Shown piece after piece: positions 54,990 to 62,917 of a DNA stretch of 64,000 bases (the first letter of the stretch is position 1; the number at the start of each line of letters is the position of its first letter). The DNA is taken from positions 1-64,000 of the forward strand of contig CAMYIE010000024.1 of NCBI GenBank assembly GCA_947258405.1, read 5' to 3'. Position numbers and translations under genes: made by a program. The stretch is from an uncultured Eudoraea sp. GTDB lineage: Bacteria > Bacteroidota > Bacteroidia > Flavobacteriales > Flavobacteriaceae. The notes beneath the pieces were generated by a model that saw only the letters and a list, made by a program, of their open reading frames with translations, was not told the origin of the DNA and searched no databases.

Positions 54990-56381
54990 ATGAAAAGAGT
55001 AGCTGGCATTTTTCTGATTGCGGTGGTAGCAGCGACACTTACCATGTTAGTATTCAAACAATTTGACAAAGAACCTGAATATACCCTGGTTTCCAACAGC
55101 TCGGATATGCCGGTTTTTAGGACCAGCGACAGGCCTGTTTCCAGTAAAGGGGCAGGAATAAATGAGGTCGATTTTACTATAGCAGCTGAAAAAACGATCC
55201 ATGCGGTGGTGCATGTTAAGAATGTGACCATGAGCAGCGGACCCTCTAGTATTTGGGATTACTTCTATGGGTCGGAGGTTAAACAAAGACCTCAGGTAGG
55301 TACCGGATCGGGGGTGATCATTACCCCTGACGGGTATATTGTGACCAACAATCATGTGATCGCTAAAGCTACAGAACTAAAAGTTACACTTAATGATAAT
55401 AAATCCTATGATGCTGAGATCATCGGCACAGACCCCGCAACAGATATAGCCCTGATCAAGATAACCACTGATAAGAGTCTGCCTTATCTGGCTTTCGGTG
55501 ATTCCGATAATACCAAAATCGGAGAATGGGTGCTGGCCGTTGGTAACCCGTTCAACCTGACTTCCACGGTCACTGCAGGGATTGTTAGTGCCAAGGCCAG
55601 GGATTTGGGTCGCAGACAGTCCTTCATTCAGACCGATGCTGCGGTTAATCCCGGAAACAGCGGAGGTGCATTGGTTAACACCAATGGTGATCTTATCGGT
55701 ATCAATACCGCCATTACTTCCCAAACAGGATCCTATATTGGATATTCATTTGCCGTACCGAGCAATATTGCGAAGAAAGTAGTTGAAGATATTATGGAAT
55801 ATGGCAATGTGCAAAGCGGAATATTGGGTATCACAACTATCCCTGTGAATTCGGCCTATGCCGCCGAAAAAGGAGTTGATGATATCAATGGTGTTTATAT
55901 AGATGATGTTGAAGAAGATTCCGGGGCCTATGAAGCAGGTTTGCAAACGGGAGATGTAATTGTAGGGATAGACGATATAAAAGTAAGGCGTTTTGCTGAT
56001 CTTACGGGGTATATCTCCGCCAAACGCCCCGGCGATGAGGTATTGGTCACAGTTTCGCGATCCGAGGGCTTGATGGAATTACCTGTGGTACTCAAAGAAA
56101 GACAAACACTGGAAGTCCCTGTAATGGGCCTTGTAGTAAAAAACCTGAATGAGAAAGACAAGAAACTGTACAAAACCAAGAACGGCGTGAAGATAACCGG
56201 CGTTCCGGAAACATATCGCGGATATGGATTAGATGGAAAAGTTATCATAGCTGTTGACGGTGAAGAGATAAAGGATATCAATGATGCCAGGACGAAGTTT
56301 GCCACCATATCGAGATATGGAAAAACAAGTATTATGCTGGTAAATGAAGAAGGTGAGCGCGAGCGGATTATCTTTCAATAG
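54990..56381 (+). CDS. HtrA/DegP-family periplasmic serine protease
   Basis: A 463-residue protease with an N-terminal signal or anchor (residues 1-22). The trypsin-like domain has the catalytic triad His122 (TNNHVIAKA), Asp152 (TDIALIKI) and Ser224 (NPGNSGGAL). Two PDZ domains follow (about 265-360, with GILGITTIPVNSAYAAEKGV, and 375-463). The family degrades or refolds misfolded envelope proteins and is usually stress-induced. It is divergent from dapF and ends at a terminator. Confidence 0.96.
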   Translation: MKRVAGIFLIAVVAATLTMLVFKQFDKEPEYTLVSNSSDMPVFRTSDRPVSSKGAGINEVDFTIAAEKTIHAVVHVKNVTMSSGPSSIWDYFYGSEVKQRPQVGTGSGVIITPDGYIVTNNHVIAKATELKVTLNDNKSYDAEIIGTDPATDIALIKITTDKSLPYLAFGDSDNTKIGEWVLAVGNPFNLTSTVTAGIVSAKARDLGRRQSFIQTDAAVNPGNSGGALVNTNGDLIGINTAITSQTGSYIGYSFAVPSNIAKKVVEDIMEYGNVQSGILGITTIPVNSAYAAEKGVDDINGVYIDDVEEDSGAYEAGLQTGDVIVGIDDIKVRRFADLTGYISAKRPGDEVLVTVSRSEGLMELPVVLKERQTLEVPVMGLVVKNLNEKDKKLYKTKNGVKITGVPETYRGYGLDGKVIIAVDGEEIKDINDARTKFATISRYGKTSIMLVNEEGERERIIFQ

Positions 56382-56401
56382 AAAGTTTTGAAAAGGATTA
56401 C

Positions 56402-56430
56402 AAAAACGCCTCTTTAAGGGCGTTTTTTTA
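56402..56430 (+). terminator. Terminator after the HtrA protease gene
   Basis: AAAACGCC (56403-56410) and GGCGTTTT (56419-56426) pair around an 8-base loop, followed by a T run. Confidence 0.85.
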
Positions 56431-56463
56431 TACAATCCCTATGCGAAAACTGGATTAAAACCA

Positions 56464-56471
56464 TAATTTTG
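56464..56471 (+). promoter_or_regulatory. -7 promoter box (TAATTTTG) before the GAPDH gene
   Basis: TAATTTTG matches TAnnTTTG, 22 bases before the ATG. No TTG at -33 spacing. Confidence 0.4.
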
Positions 56472-56493
56472 CATCGAAATTTAAACAACCTCC

Positions 56494-57945
56494 ATGCGCA
56501 GAGTAAAAACTTACGAAAAGGAACTTGCTTTCCAGGCCGACAGGCGAAAAGCAACCACCGAATTTGTAAAAATCATCAGCGATCTCTGGTATGATCGTGG
56601 AATTGAAGTGGTCCTGTTTAAAAATCAGGTTATCGACAAGAGTGTTAGCGATATCATCAATCTTCATGAATATGCCGGACAGTTTGTACAGAAGCCTATT
56701 TCGATCTTTGATTCCATAGAGCTGCTTAGGGCAATCAATGATATTATGCTTCCACCATCAAAACTAGATATCGGTAAGTTAACCTATGAATATCATAATG
56801 ATGATCATTTGCGATATCGCGATGTAAAGACATTCATTATAGACAAACTAAAGGATGCAAAGAATTCCCGGGATATTCAGCCCAGGGATGTGGTGTTATA
56901 TGGATTTGGAAGAATTGGCAGGTTGTTAGCCCGGGAACTAATGGCCAAAACCGGCAAAGGAGACCAATTAAGACTTAGAGCGGTGGTAACGCGCGGCAAA
57001 ATCGATGCAGAAGTCCTGGAAAAGCGGGCCACCCTGCTTACCACTGATTCGGTTCATGGACAGTTTAAAGGAACCGTTGAGTGCGATACCGAGAAAATGG
57101 CCTTGATCATCAATGGTACAACCGTGCATATGATCACATCTGATGATCCGGAAAATCTCAATTATTCATCCTATGGTATCAAAGATGCCCTTATTATAGA
57201 CAATACCGGTGCCTTCAGGAACAGGGCAGCTTTGGAAAAGCACCTTAAAGCCAAGGGGGCTTCCAAGGTAATTCTCACTGCACCGGCTAAGGATATTCCC
57301 AATATTGTTCACGGTGTCAACCAGAGAGAATTTGATCCGAATAGTGAATCGGTTTTTTCAGCGGCATCCTGTACAACCAATGCCATAACACCAATACTAA
57401 AAGTTGTGGAAGATTCTCTTGGAATCAAAAAGGGACATCTCGAGACCATTCACGCGTATACCAACGATCAAAACCTGGTGGATAATATGCATGGAAAATA
57501 CAGAAGGGGTCGGGCAGCTGCATTAAATATGGTAATTACGGAGACCGGTGCTCAAAAGGCGGTAGCAAAGGCAATACCTGCATTGGCAGGAAAGCTTACA
57601 TCGAATGCGATCAGGGTGCCTGTGCCTAATGGATCCCTGGCTATTCTTAATCTCGAGATCAATAATAAAACATCGAAGGAAAGTCTCAACACTATCATCA
57701 AGAAATATGCTCTTGAGGGTGATCTTGTTGAGCAGATCAAATATTCATTGAGTAATGAACTGGTATCTACCGATATTATCGGGACCTCGGCGCCTGCCAT
57801 TTATGATAGCACCGCGACCATAGTTTCGCCCAATGGAAAAAATATAGTGCTATATGTCTGGTATGACAATGAGTATGGTTATGCACACCAGGTGATTCGT
57901 TTGGCCAAATATGTAGCCAAAGTAAGGCGATACACCTACTATTAA
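56494..57945 (+). CDS. gap: Glyceraldehyde-3-phosphate dehydrogenase, long form
   Basis: A 483-residue GAPDH, about 145 residues longer than the usual 335. Residues 1-125 are an extra, mostly helical N-terminal domain (ATTEFVKIISDLWYDRGIEV, FIIDKLKDAKNSRDIQPRDV). The NAD domain starts VVLYGFGRIGRLLARELM; the catalytic Cys293 is in SAASCTTNAITP, and the C-terminus has VWYDNEYGYAHQVIRLAKYV. Long GAPDH of this kind is known in Bacteroidota and some proteobacteria, sometimes as the second, gluconeogenic isoform. It is monocistronic. Confidence 0.94.
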   Translation: MRRVKTYEKELAFQADRRKATTEFVKIISDLWYDRGIEVVLFKNQVIDKSVSDIINLHEYAGQFVQKPISIFDSIELLRAINDIMLPPSKLDIGKLTYEYHNDDHLRYRDVKTFIIDKLKDAKNSRDIQPRDVVLYGFGRIGRLLARELMAKTGKGDQLRLRAVVTRGKIDAEVLEKRATLLTTDSVHGQFKGTVECDTEKMALIINGTTVHMITSDDPENLNYSSYGIKDALIIDNTGAFRNRAALEKHLKAKGASKVILTAPAKDIPNIVHGVNQREFDPNSESVFSAASCTTNAITPILKVVEDSLGIKKGHLETIHAYTNDQNLVDNMHGKYRRGRAAALNMVITETGAQKAVAKAIPALAGKLTSNAIRVPVPNGSLAILNLEINNKTSKESLNTIIKKYALEGDLVEQIKYSLSNELVSTDIIGTSAPAIYDSTATIVSPNGKNIVLYVWYDNEYGYAHQVIRLAKYVAKVRRYTYY

Positions 57946-58087
57946 TGAATGCTGACAACCAGTTATAACTATTTGTTCGTATCTATCATATCGAGGGCGG
58001 GCAATAGTCAATTTTTTTTCTTTATTGATATTAATGAAGTACTTTAGTTCCCCTTAAAAACACTAACTAATTCAAAGAATAAATTAA

Positions 58088-58711
58088 ATGAAAGGATTTA
58101 CCACAATAGCCATGATCCTGGCACTAAGTATCCTTCCGGTCCAGTGGGTTCAAGGCCAACAGCAAGAAGAATCGCAACTTTCATTAGATGGCGGATCTAT
58201 CGATAGTCAGTTTGAGTATTTATTCAAACGTTCTGGCAACTATAATGCTGATGGAAAAAGATATGAGGTAGTGCGGCAGATCAACCTTAATAAAATCAGG
58301 AAGAATGTCCTCGATACTATCAATGAAGCCAATAAAAAAGCTGCTGAATTAAAAAGTACCATTGCTACCAATGAGGCTTCCATCTCCGAACTAAAGTCAC
58401 AACTTGAAAATACCAAGAATAATTTAAGCTCGGTTACCGAGGAAAAGGACAGTATTTCGCTATTGGGCGCAATGGTCTCTAAGAGTACATATAATTTTAT
58501 CCTTTGGACAGTCATCGCAGGTCTGTTGCTCTTATTGCTGCTGTTTGTTTACAAATTCAGAAACAGTAATTTCCTTACTCAGGAAGCGAAAACCAAATTG
58601 GCAGATCTTGAGATAGAATATGAGAACCACAGGCGACGCGCGCTCGAGCGTGAACAGAAGATCAGCAGGCAGCTCCAGGATGAAATAAATAAATACAAAA
58701 AAACTAACTAA
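58088..58711 (+). CDS. Coiled-coil membrane protein of unknown function next to trmD
   Basis: A 207-residue protein with a signal peptide (IAMILALSILPVQWVQG, then QQQEES), a periplasmic segment DSQFEYLFKRSGNYNADGKR, a long coiled coil (residues about 75-125), one membrane helix (ILWTVIAGLLLLLLLFVYKF) and a charged cytoplasmic coil (EIEYENHRRRALEREQKISR). In databases such proteins are, as I recall, often mislabelled as tRNA (guanine-N1)-methyltransferase because they lie near trmD; this sequence has no methyltransferase motif. Role unknown, perhaps envelope-spanning scaffold. Confidence 0.8.
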   Translation: MKGFTTIAMILALSILPVQWVQGQQQEESQLSLDGGSIDSQFEYLFKRSGNYNADGKRYEVVRQINLNKIRKNVLDTINEANKKAAELKSTIATNEASISELKSQLENTKNNLSSVTEEKDSISLLGAMVSKSTYNFILWTVIAGLLLLLLLFVYKFRNSNFLTQEAKTKLADLEIEYENHRRRALEREQKISRQLQDEINKYKKTN

Positions 58712-58714
58712 ACC

Positions 58715-58738
58715 AAAGCTCCTCAGGGAGCTTTTTTC
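58715..58738 (+). terminator. Terminator after the coiled-coil protein gene
   Basis: AAAGCTCC (58715-58722) and GGAGCTTT (58727-58734) pair around a 4-base loop with a T run. The next gene starts three bases later. Confidence 0.85.
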
Positions 58739-58740
58739 TT

Positions 58741-59184
58741 ATGGCGAAGATCACTAAAGCATCTGTGTCAGATCTGCCAAAGCTTATCCCTTTATTCGAT
58801 CAGTATAGGATTTTCTACAAACAACCCTCGGATCTGAAGGCTGCCGAATTGTTTTTACAAGAACTATTTCGTCTGAAGGAGTGTGTGGTCTTCTTAGCTG
58901 AGCAAGACCAACAAGCGGCAGGCTTCACTTTGCTTTATAAGACGTATTCCTCGGTGAGTATGAAACCCTACTTTATTCTGAACGATCTATATGTTGCCCC
59001 GGTTTTTCGACAAGCTGGCATTGGTAGTATGTTACTGGAAAAAACACAGGAGTATTGCAAGTCTCTAAGCTATAAGGGGCTCGCCCTGGAAACCGCAGTT
59101 GACAATCCGGCTCAGAAGCTATATGAAAAATTGGGTTGGCAAAAGGATAGCCATTGTTTTCATTACTTTTGGCATGCCAAATAA
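58741..59184 (+). CDS. GNAT N-acetyltransferase
   Basis: A 147-residue acetyltransferase: ITKASVSDLPKLIPLFDQYR at the start, LNDLYVAPVFRQAGIGSMLL forming the acetyl-CoA binding signature (R/Q-x-x-G-x-G/I), and NPAQKLYEKLGWQKDS at the end. The substrate is unknown. The gene starts directly after the terminator of the preceding gene, so its promoter probably lies inside or before that hairpin, and it precedes trmD by 15 bp. Confidence 0.9.
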   Translation: MAKITKASVSDLPKLIPLFDQYRIFYKQPSDLKAAELFLQELFRLKECVVFLAEQDQQAAGFTLLYKTYSSVSMKPYFILNDLYVAPVFRQAGIGSMLLEKTQEYCKSLSYKGLALETAVDNPAQKLYEKLGWQKDSHCFHYFWHAK

Positions 59185-59199
59185 TCAAAAAGTGTACAG

Positions 59200-59877
59200 A
59201 TGAGAATAGACATCATCACGGTACTGCCCGAATTATTAAAAAGCCCCTTTGAAGCCTCGATTTTAAAACGAGCGCAGGAAAAAGGTCTGGTAGAAGTTCA
59301 TCTCCATAACTTGAGAGATTACTCTTCCAATGCCTACAAACAAGTAGATGATTATCAGTTCGGAGGAGGAGCCGGAATGGTATTGATGATAGAACCTATA
59401 GATAAGTGCATTGGTAAATTAAAGTTGGAACGAGAATATGATGAAGTCATCTATATGACCCCAGATGGGGAGCAATTAAGCCAGAAAATGGCCAATACGC
59501 TTTCATTATGTGAAAATATAATTATCCTCTGCGGCCATTATAAGGGAGTAGACCAAAGGGTAAGAGATACCTTTATAACGAAGGAAATCACTATTGGTGA
59601 TTATGTATTATCGGGAGGCGAATTAGCGGCTGCCGTATTATCAGATGCTTTAATCAGACTGCTTCCAGGAGTACTTAATGATGAGACTTCGGCGCTGACT
59701 GATAGTTTTCAGGACAACCTGCTGGCTCCTCCTGTTTATACCCGACCTGCAGACTATAAGGGCATGAAGGTCCCTGAAATCCTTAAAAGTGGAAATTTTC
59801 CAGAAATCGAAAAATGGCGGGAAGACCAGGCTCAAAAACGAACACAGGAGCGAAGACCAGATCTGTCGGAGAAATAA
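59200..59877 (+). CDS. trmD: tRNA (guanine-N1)-methyltransferase TrmD
   Basis: A 225-residue SPOUT enzyme methylating G37 of tRNAs. Motifs are the start [57 protein letters not shown], and the trefoil knot [20 protein letters not shown], followed by [18 protein letters not shown]. The order trmD then rplS is the widely conserved arrangement. Confidence 0.98.
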   Translation: MRIDIITVLPELLKSPFEASILKRAQEKGLVEVHLHNLRDYSSNAYKQVDDYQFGGGAGMVLMIEPIDKCIGKLKLEREYDEVIYMTPDGEQLSQKMANTLSLCENIIILCGHYKGVDQRVRDTFITKEITIGDYVLSGGELAAAVLSDALIRLLPGVLNDETSALTDSFQDNLLAPPVYTRPADYKGMKVPEILKSGNFPEIEKWREDQAQKRTQERRPDLSEK

Positions 59878-59945
59878 GTTGTTCTTTCCTAGTCAATTCT
59901 GCAATTAAAGGAAACGTCAGTCAGTGAAAAAAGCAATTGAATCGC

Positions 59946-59975
59946 TTGCCGGTTTTTATTTATTGACTATTTTTG
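59946..59975 (+). promoter_or_regulatory. rplS promoter, full TTG-N19-TATTTTTG match
   Basis: TTG at 59946-59948 is followed after exactly 19 bases by TATTTTTG at 59968-59975, the best promoter match in the window to the flavobacterial consensus. The start site would be about 59979, giving a 72-base leader. Confidence 0.7.
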
Positions 59976-59978
59976 CAC

Positions 59979-60050
59979 TCGATTGAATTCAACCTCTGAC
60001 GATATACGTGAACGTTGCTTTCGATAAACAAATAATAATAAACTGAGGCC
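59979..60050 (+). ncRNA. Possible ribosomal-protein leader upstream of rplS
   Basis: The roughly 72-base leader between promoter and ATG contains CCTC (59993-59996) able to pair with GAGG (60045-60048) beside the start codon, and smaller palindromes (TTGAATTCAA, ACGTGAACGT) inside. This would let structure hide the ribosome-binding region, as in autoregulatory L19 leaders. The pairing is short and judged by eye. Confidence 0.3.
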
Positions 60051-60401
60051 ATGGACTCATTAATGAATTTTGTTGAGAACGAATTCGTCCCCAAAAAAGA
60101 ATTCCCGAAATTTTCTGCCGGAGATACTATAACAGTATACTACGAAATTAAGGAAGGTGAAAAGAAACGTACACAGTTCTTTAAAGGTGTTGTCATTCAA
60201 CGCAAGGGATCTGGTGCTACTGAAACTTTTACAATCCGCAAAATGTCTGGAACAATTGGTGTGGAAAGGATCTTTCCGGTTCATATGCCAGCACTTCAAA
60301 AAATCGAGATAAACAAAAAAGGGAAAGTAAGAAGAGCAAGGATCTTCTACTTTAGGGAGCTGACTGGTAAAAAGGCCAGGATCAAAGAAGTTAGATCCTA
60401 A
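60051..60401 (+). CDS. rplS: 50S ribosomal protein L19
   Basis: A 116-residue ribosomal protein at the 30S-50S interface. It shows MDSLMNFVENEFVPKKEF, FSAGDTITVYYEIKEGEKKR, FFKGVVIQRKGSGATETFTI, and the basic KKGKVRRARIFYFRELTGKK, all standard. The gene is separated from trmD by 173 bp with its own strong promoter, and a terminator follows. Confidence 0.98.
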   Translation: MDSLMNFVENEFVPKKEFPKFSAGDTITVYYEIKEGEKKRTQFFKGVVIQRKGSGATETFTIRKMSGTIGVERIFPVHMPALQKIEINKKGKVRRARIFYFRELTGKKARIKEVRS

Positions 60402-60417
60402 TTCTCCTTATAAAAGC

Positions 60418-60445
60418 AAACCCCGGCAATAGTCGGGGTTTTTTG
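60418..60445 (+). terminator. Terminator after rplS
   Basis: AAACCCCG (60418-60425) pairs with CGGGGTTT (60434-60441) around an 8-base loop and ends in T residues. It can also serve rocD on the other strand in part. Confidence 0.9.
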
Positions 60446-60467
60446 TATCACTCTTTTCAGATTTGTA

Positions 60468-61748
60468 TTAATCTGTCTTGAACTCAAGAATAGTTTTTCG
60501 GATAATTCCTATACAATCATAAAGCTCCTCTTCGGTCATCACCAAAGGTGGTGCAAAACGAATGATATTCCCATGGGTAGGCTTTGCCAACAATCCGTTA
60601 TTTTTCAGCGCAATACAAATATCCCAGGCCGTTGAACTATCTTCAGTATCGTTGATAACAATGGCATTGAGCAAACCCCGTCCACGAACAAGGGTTACAA
60701 GATCTGTCTGCTTTGCCAGTTTTTCCATTTCTGTTCTGAAGATCTTACCCAGATAATCTGCATTTTCAGCCAGGTTCTCATCCCTCACGACTTCGAGGGC
60801 TGCCAGAGCCACTGCACAGGCCAAAGGGTTACCACCAAAAGTTGAACCATGATTTCCTGGTCTTATCACCTCCATTATATCATTATTTGCCAATACAGCC
60901 GATACGGGTACAACTCCACCCGAAAGGGCTTTACCAAGGATCAGAATATCGGGTTTTACCTCCGGTGTTCCACTGCAGAGTTTATCGGGACAGGAACATT
61001 TTCCGCAGGAGGCCAGTAAACGTCCTGTACGGGCTATTCCTGTCTGGACTTCATCTGAGACAAACAATACATTATTCTCCTTACATAATTTATGGGCCTC
61101 TCTGAAGTAGTCTTCGTCCGGTACATATACTCCGGCTTCACCTTGAATGGGTTCCACCAGAAATGCAGCCACTTTCTGATCTTCAAGCACTTCCCGTAGT
61201 GCGTTCAGATCATTATATCGTATTGATAAAATCCCAGGGGTAAACGGTCCGAAGTTTTCTGTGGCGATCGGGTCATTGGAGGCAGAGATAATGGTGATCG
61301 TTCTGCCATGGAAGTTATTCTGACATACTACAATTTTAGCCTGATTGGAATGGATGCCCTTTTTCTCATACCCCCATTTCCTGGCAAGTTTTATAGCGGT
61401 TTCAACGGCTTCAGCTCCGGTATTCATGGGAAGAACTTTATCGAAACCAAAGAATTCTGTGATATATTTTTCATACCGGCCGAGCATATCATTGTAAAAT
61501 GCCCGTGAAGTAAGGGTGAGTTTTTCGCCTTGCTCCTTTAAGGCATTAATAATCCTTGGATGGCAATGCCCTTGATTTACAGCAGAATAAGCCGATAAAA
61601 AGTCATAGTACTTTTTCCCTTCAACATCCCAAACAAATACTCCTTCTCCCCTGCTAAGGACAACAGGCAGAGGATGATAATTCTGCGCTCCGTATTTCTC
61701 TTCGAGGGCCATAGCCTCATTTGAAGAAATCTGTTCTAATACAGACAT
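60468..61748 (-). CDS. rocD: Ornithine-oxo-acid transaminase with Cys-rich insert
   Basis: A 426-residue PLP enzyme converting ornithine and 2-oxoglutarate to glutamate semialdehyde. Motifs: [76 protein letters not shown], and PLP Lys273 in [10 protein letters not shown]. Between the last two motifs an insert carries four Cys (248, 251, 253, 258; [11 protein letters not shown]), absent from human and Bacillus enzymes. The ATG at 61748 gives the common MSVLEQIS start; 61760 is possible. No proline or arginine pathway neighbour is present. Confidence 0.95.
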   Translation of the reverse strand: MSVLEQISSNEAMALEEKYGAQNYHPLPVVLSRGEGVFVWDVEGKKYYDFLSAYSAVNQGHCHPRIINALKEQGEKLTLTSRAFYNDMLGRYEKYITEFFGFDKVLPMNTGAEAVETAIKLARKWGYEKKGIHSNQAKIVVCQNNFHGRTITIISASNDPIATENFGPFTPGILSIRYNDLNALREVLEDQKVAAFLVEPIQGEAGVYVPDEDYFREAHKLCKENNVLFVSDEVQTGIARTGRLLASCGKCSCPDKLCSGTPEVKPDILILGKALSGGVVPVSAVLANNDIMEVIRPGNHGSTFGGNPLACAVALAALEVVRDENLAENADYLGKIFRTEMEKLAKQTDLVTLVRGRGLLNAIVINDTEDSSTAWDICIALKNNGLLAKPTHGNIIRFAPPLVMTEEELYDCIGIIRKTILEFKTD

Positions 61749-61864
61749 AATAGATTCCATTTAGATCTCACAATAGCCATTCCTTCTTGCGGAGAGAAAT
61801 CATCCCTTCTGTTACGGTAAAATTACAAAAATCCATCAGGATAATCAGTGACTGTATATCACAT

Positions 61865-62251
61865 TCAATGTTTGGTTTGCTCTATATGCGATACCAGCAG
61901 CAATTCGAGTTTCTTGATTTCCCTGAGGAGGTCATTTTTATCCATTTGCATCCAGATAAACAGCTTAAGCATGCTCATGGCGATAAGGCATAAAAATCCT
62001 GCTGCTCCATATTTGATCTGTTCTACCATAGCATCGGTTTGCAAAAACAACACCAGAAAACCAATGAATACAACAAAGATCAGGAGTTGAATAATTGTAA
62101 TTAGAATACTAAGCCAGCCCATTTTGCCTCGATAGACAGCCTCTAATTTTCCAAACAGGTCTTTTTCCTCCAGAGTATCATAAAATTCTGCTTCTTCGGC
62201 AGACAGTGTTTCCCTGATAAGTTCATCGATGTTTTCTTTCTTTTTTTTCAT
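61865..62251 (-). CDS. DUF6768-type membrane protein, likely partner of the sigma factor
   Basis: A 128-residue protein: an N-terminal cytoplasmic helix pair (IDELIRETLSAEEAEFYDTL), then two membrane helices (LSILITIIQLLIFVVFIGFL and YGAAGFLCLIAMSMLKLFIW) and a short charged tail. The ATG at 62251 lies 4 bp after the stop of the ECF sigma gene, so they are cotranscribed. Position and topology fit a membrane regulator of the sigma factor, but no zinc anti-sigma motif is visible, so the role is inference. Confidence 0.78.
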   Translation of the reverse strand: MKKKKENIDELIRETLSAEEAEFYDTLEEKDLFGKLEAVYRGKMGWLSILITIIQLLIFVVFIGFLVLFLQTDAMVEQIKYGAAGFLCLIAMSMLKLFIWMQMDKNDLLREIKKLELLLVSHIEQTKH

Positions 62252-62255
62252 GATA

Positions 62256-62795
62256 TTACAATTTAAGTTCTGACTTGAGTTTCTCCCTTGCATGATAGAG
62301 CCTGGATTTTACAGTTCCAGTGGAGATTCCCAGAATATTGCTTATTTCTTTGAGGCTGTGCTGTTCGGTGTAGAACAAACGGAGCACCAACCGATGATTA
62401 AAACTCATTTTTTCTATCTCTGCCTGTATCATTCTTAAGTTTGCCAATCGCACTTCATCTTCCGATTCATTTGTTTCATACGGTGGTTGATATTGGGTTT
62501 TAAATTCTCTTACACGGCCGCTGGCTTTCAATTGATCCTGAGCTTTGCGGGTGATGATCCGCATTGCCCAACTTTTAAAGCTGTCAGGGTTTCTCAATCT
62601 TTTTAATTTCAGGAAAACTATTCCCCAACTATCCTGCACTACATCCCTGGCCATTTCAATATCTCCGGTATACCAGCATGCATAACGACAAAAATCGTTG
62701 TGATAGCGCTTTACTAAAACAGCCAATGCCTTTTTATCCCCCTTTTGGTAACGGAGTACCAGGATCCCATCTAGTATTTTTTTTCGGTCGTTCAT
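62256..62795 (-). CDS. RNA polymerase sigma factor, ECF type
   Basis: A 179-residue sigma-70 family protein with only regions 2 and 4. Region 2 reads LVKRYHNDFCRYACWYTGDI and MARDVVQDSWGIVFLKLKRL; region 4 reads RLVLRLFYTEQHSLKEISNI then LGISTGTVKSRLYHAREKLK. It directs transcription of an unknown regulon and sits with the DUF6768 membrane gene. The ATG at 62795 is clear; the divergent rlmD gene starts 122 bp away. Confidence 0.94.
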   Translation of the reverse strand: MNDRKKILDGILVLRYQKGDKKALAVLVKRYHNDFCRYACWYTGDIEMARDVVQDSWGIVFLKLKRLRNPDSFKSWAMRIITRKAQDQLKASGRVREFKTQYQPPYETNESEDEVRLANLRMIQAEIEKMSFNHRLVLRLFYTEQHSLKEISNILGISTGTVKSRLYHAREKLKSELKL

Positions 62796-62879
62796 TTAGG
62801 TGGTTCAATAAAGAGACGAACTTTTTTACAAAAGGTTCAATTTTAAGTGTTAAACAATAGGTTTTGAATAATGAGATTA

Positions 62880-62913
62880 TTGCAAAACGGATGGTCATTT
62901 AATCTTACATTTG
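62880..62913 (+). promoter_or_regulatory. rlmD promoter, TTG-N23-TACATTTG, four bases before the ATG
   Basis: TTG at 62880-62882 and TACATTTG at 62906-62913 are 23 bases apart, within the reported flavobacterial range. The ATG at 62918 follows after CCTT, so transcription would start at or next to the start codon. Confidence 0.6.
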
Positions 62914-62917
62914 CCTT

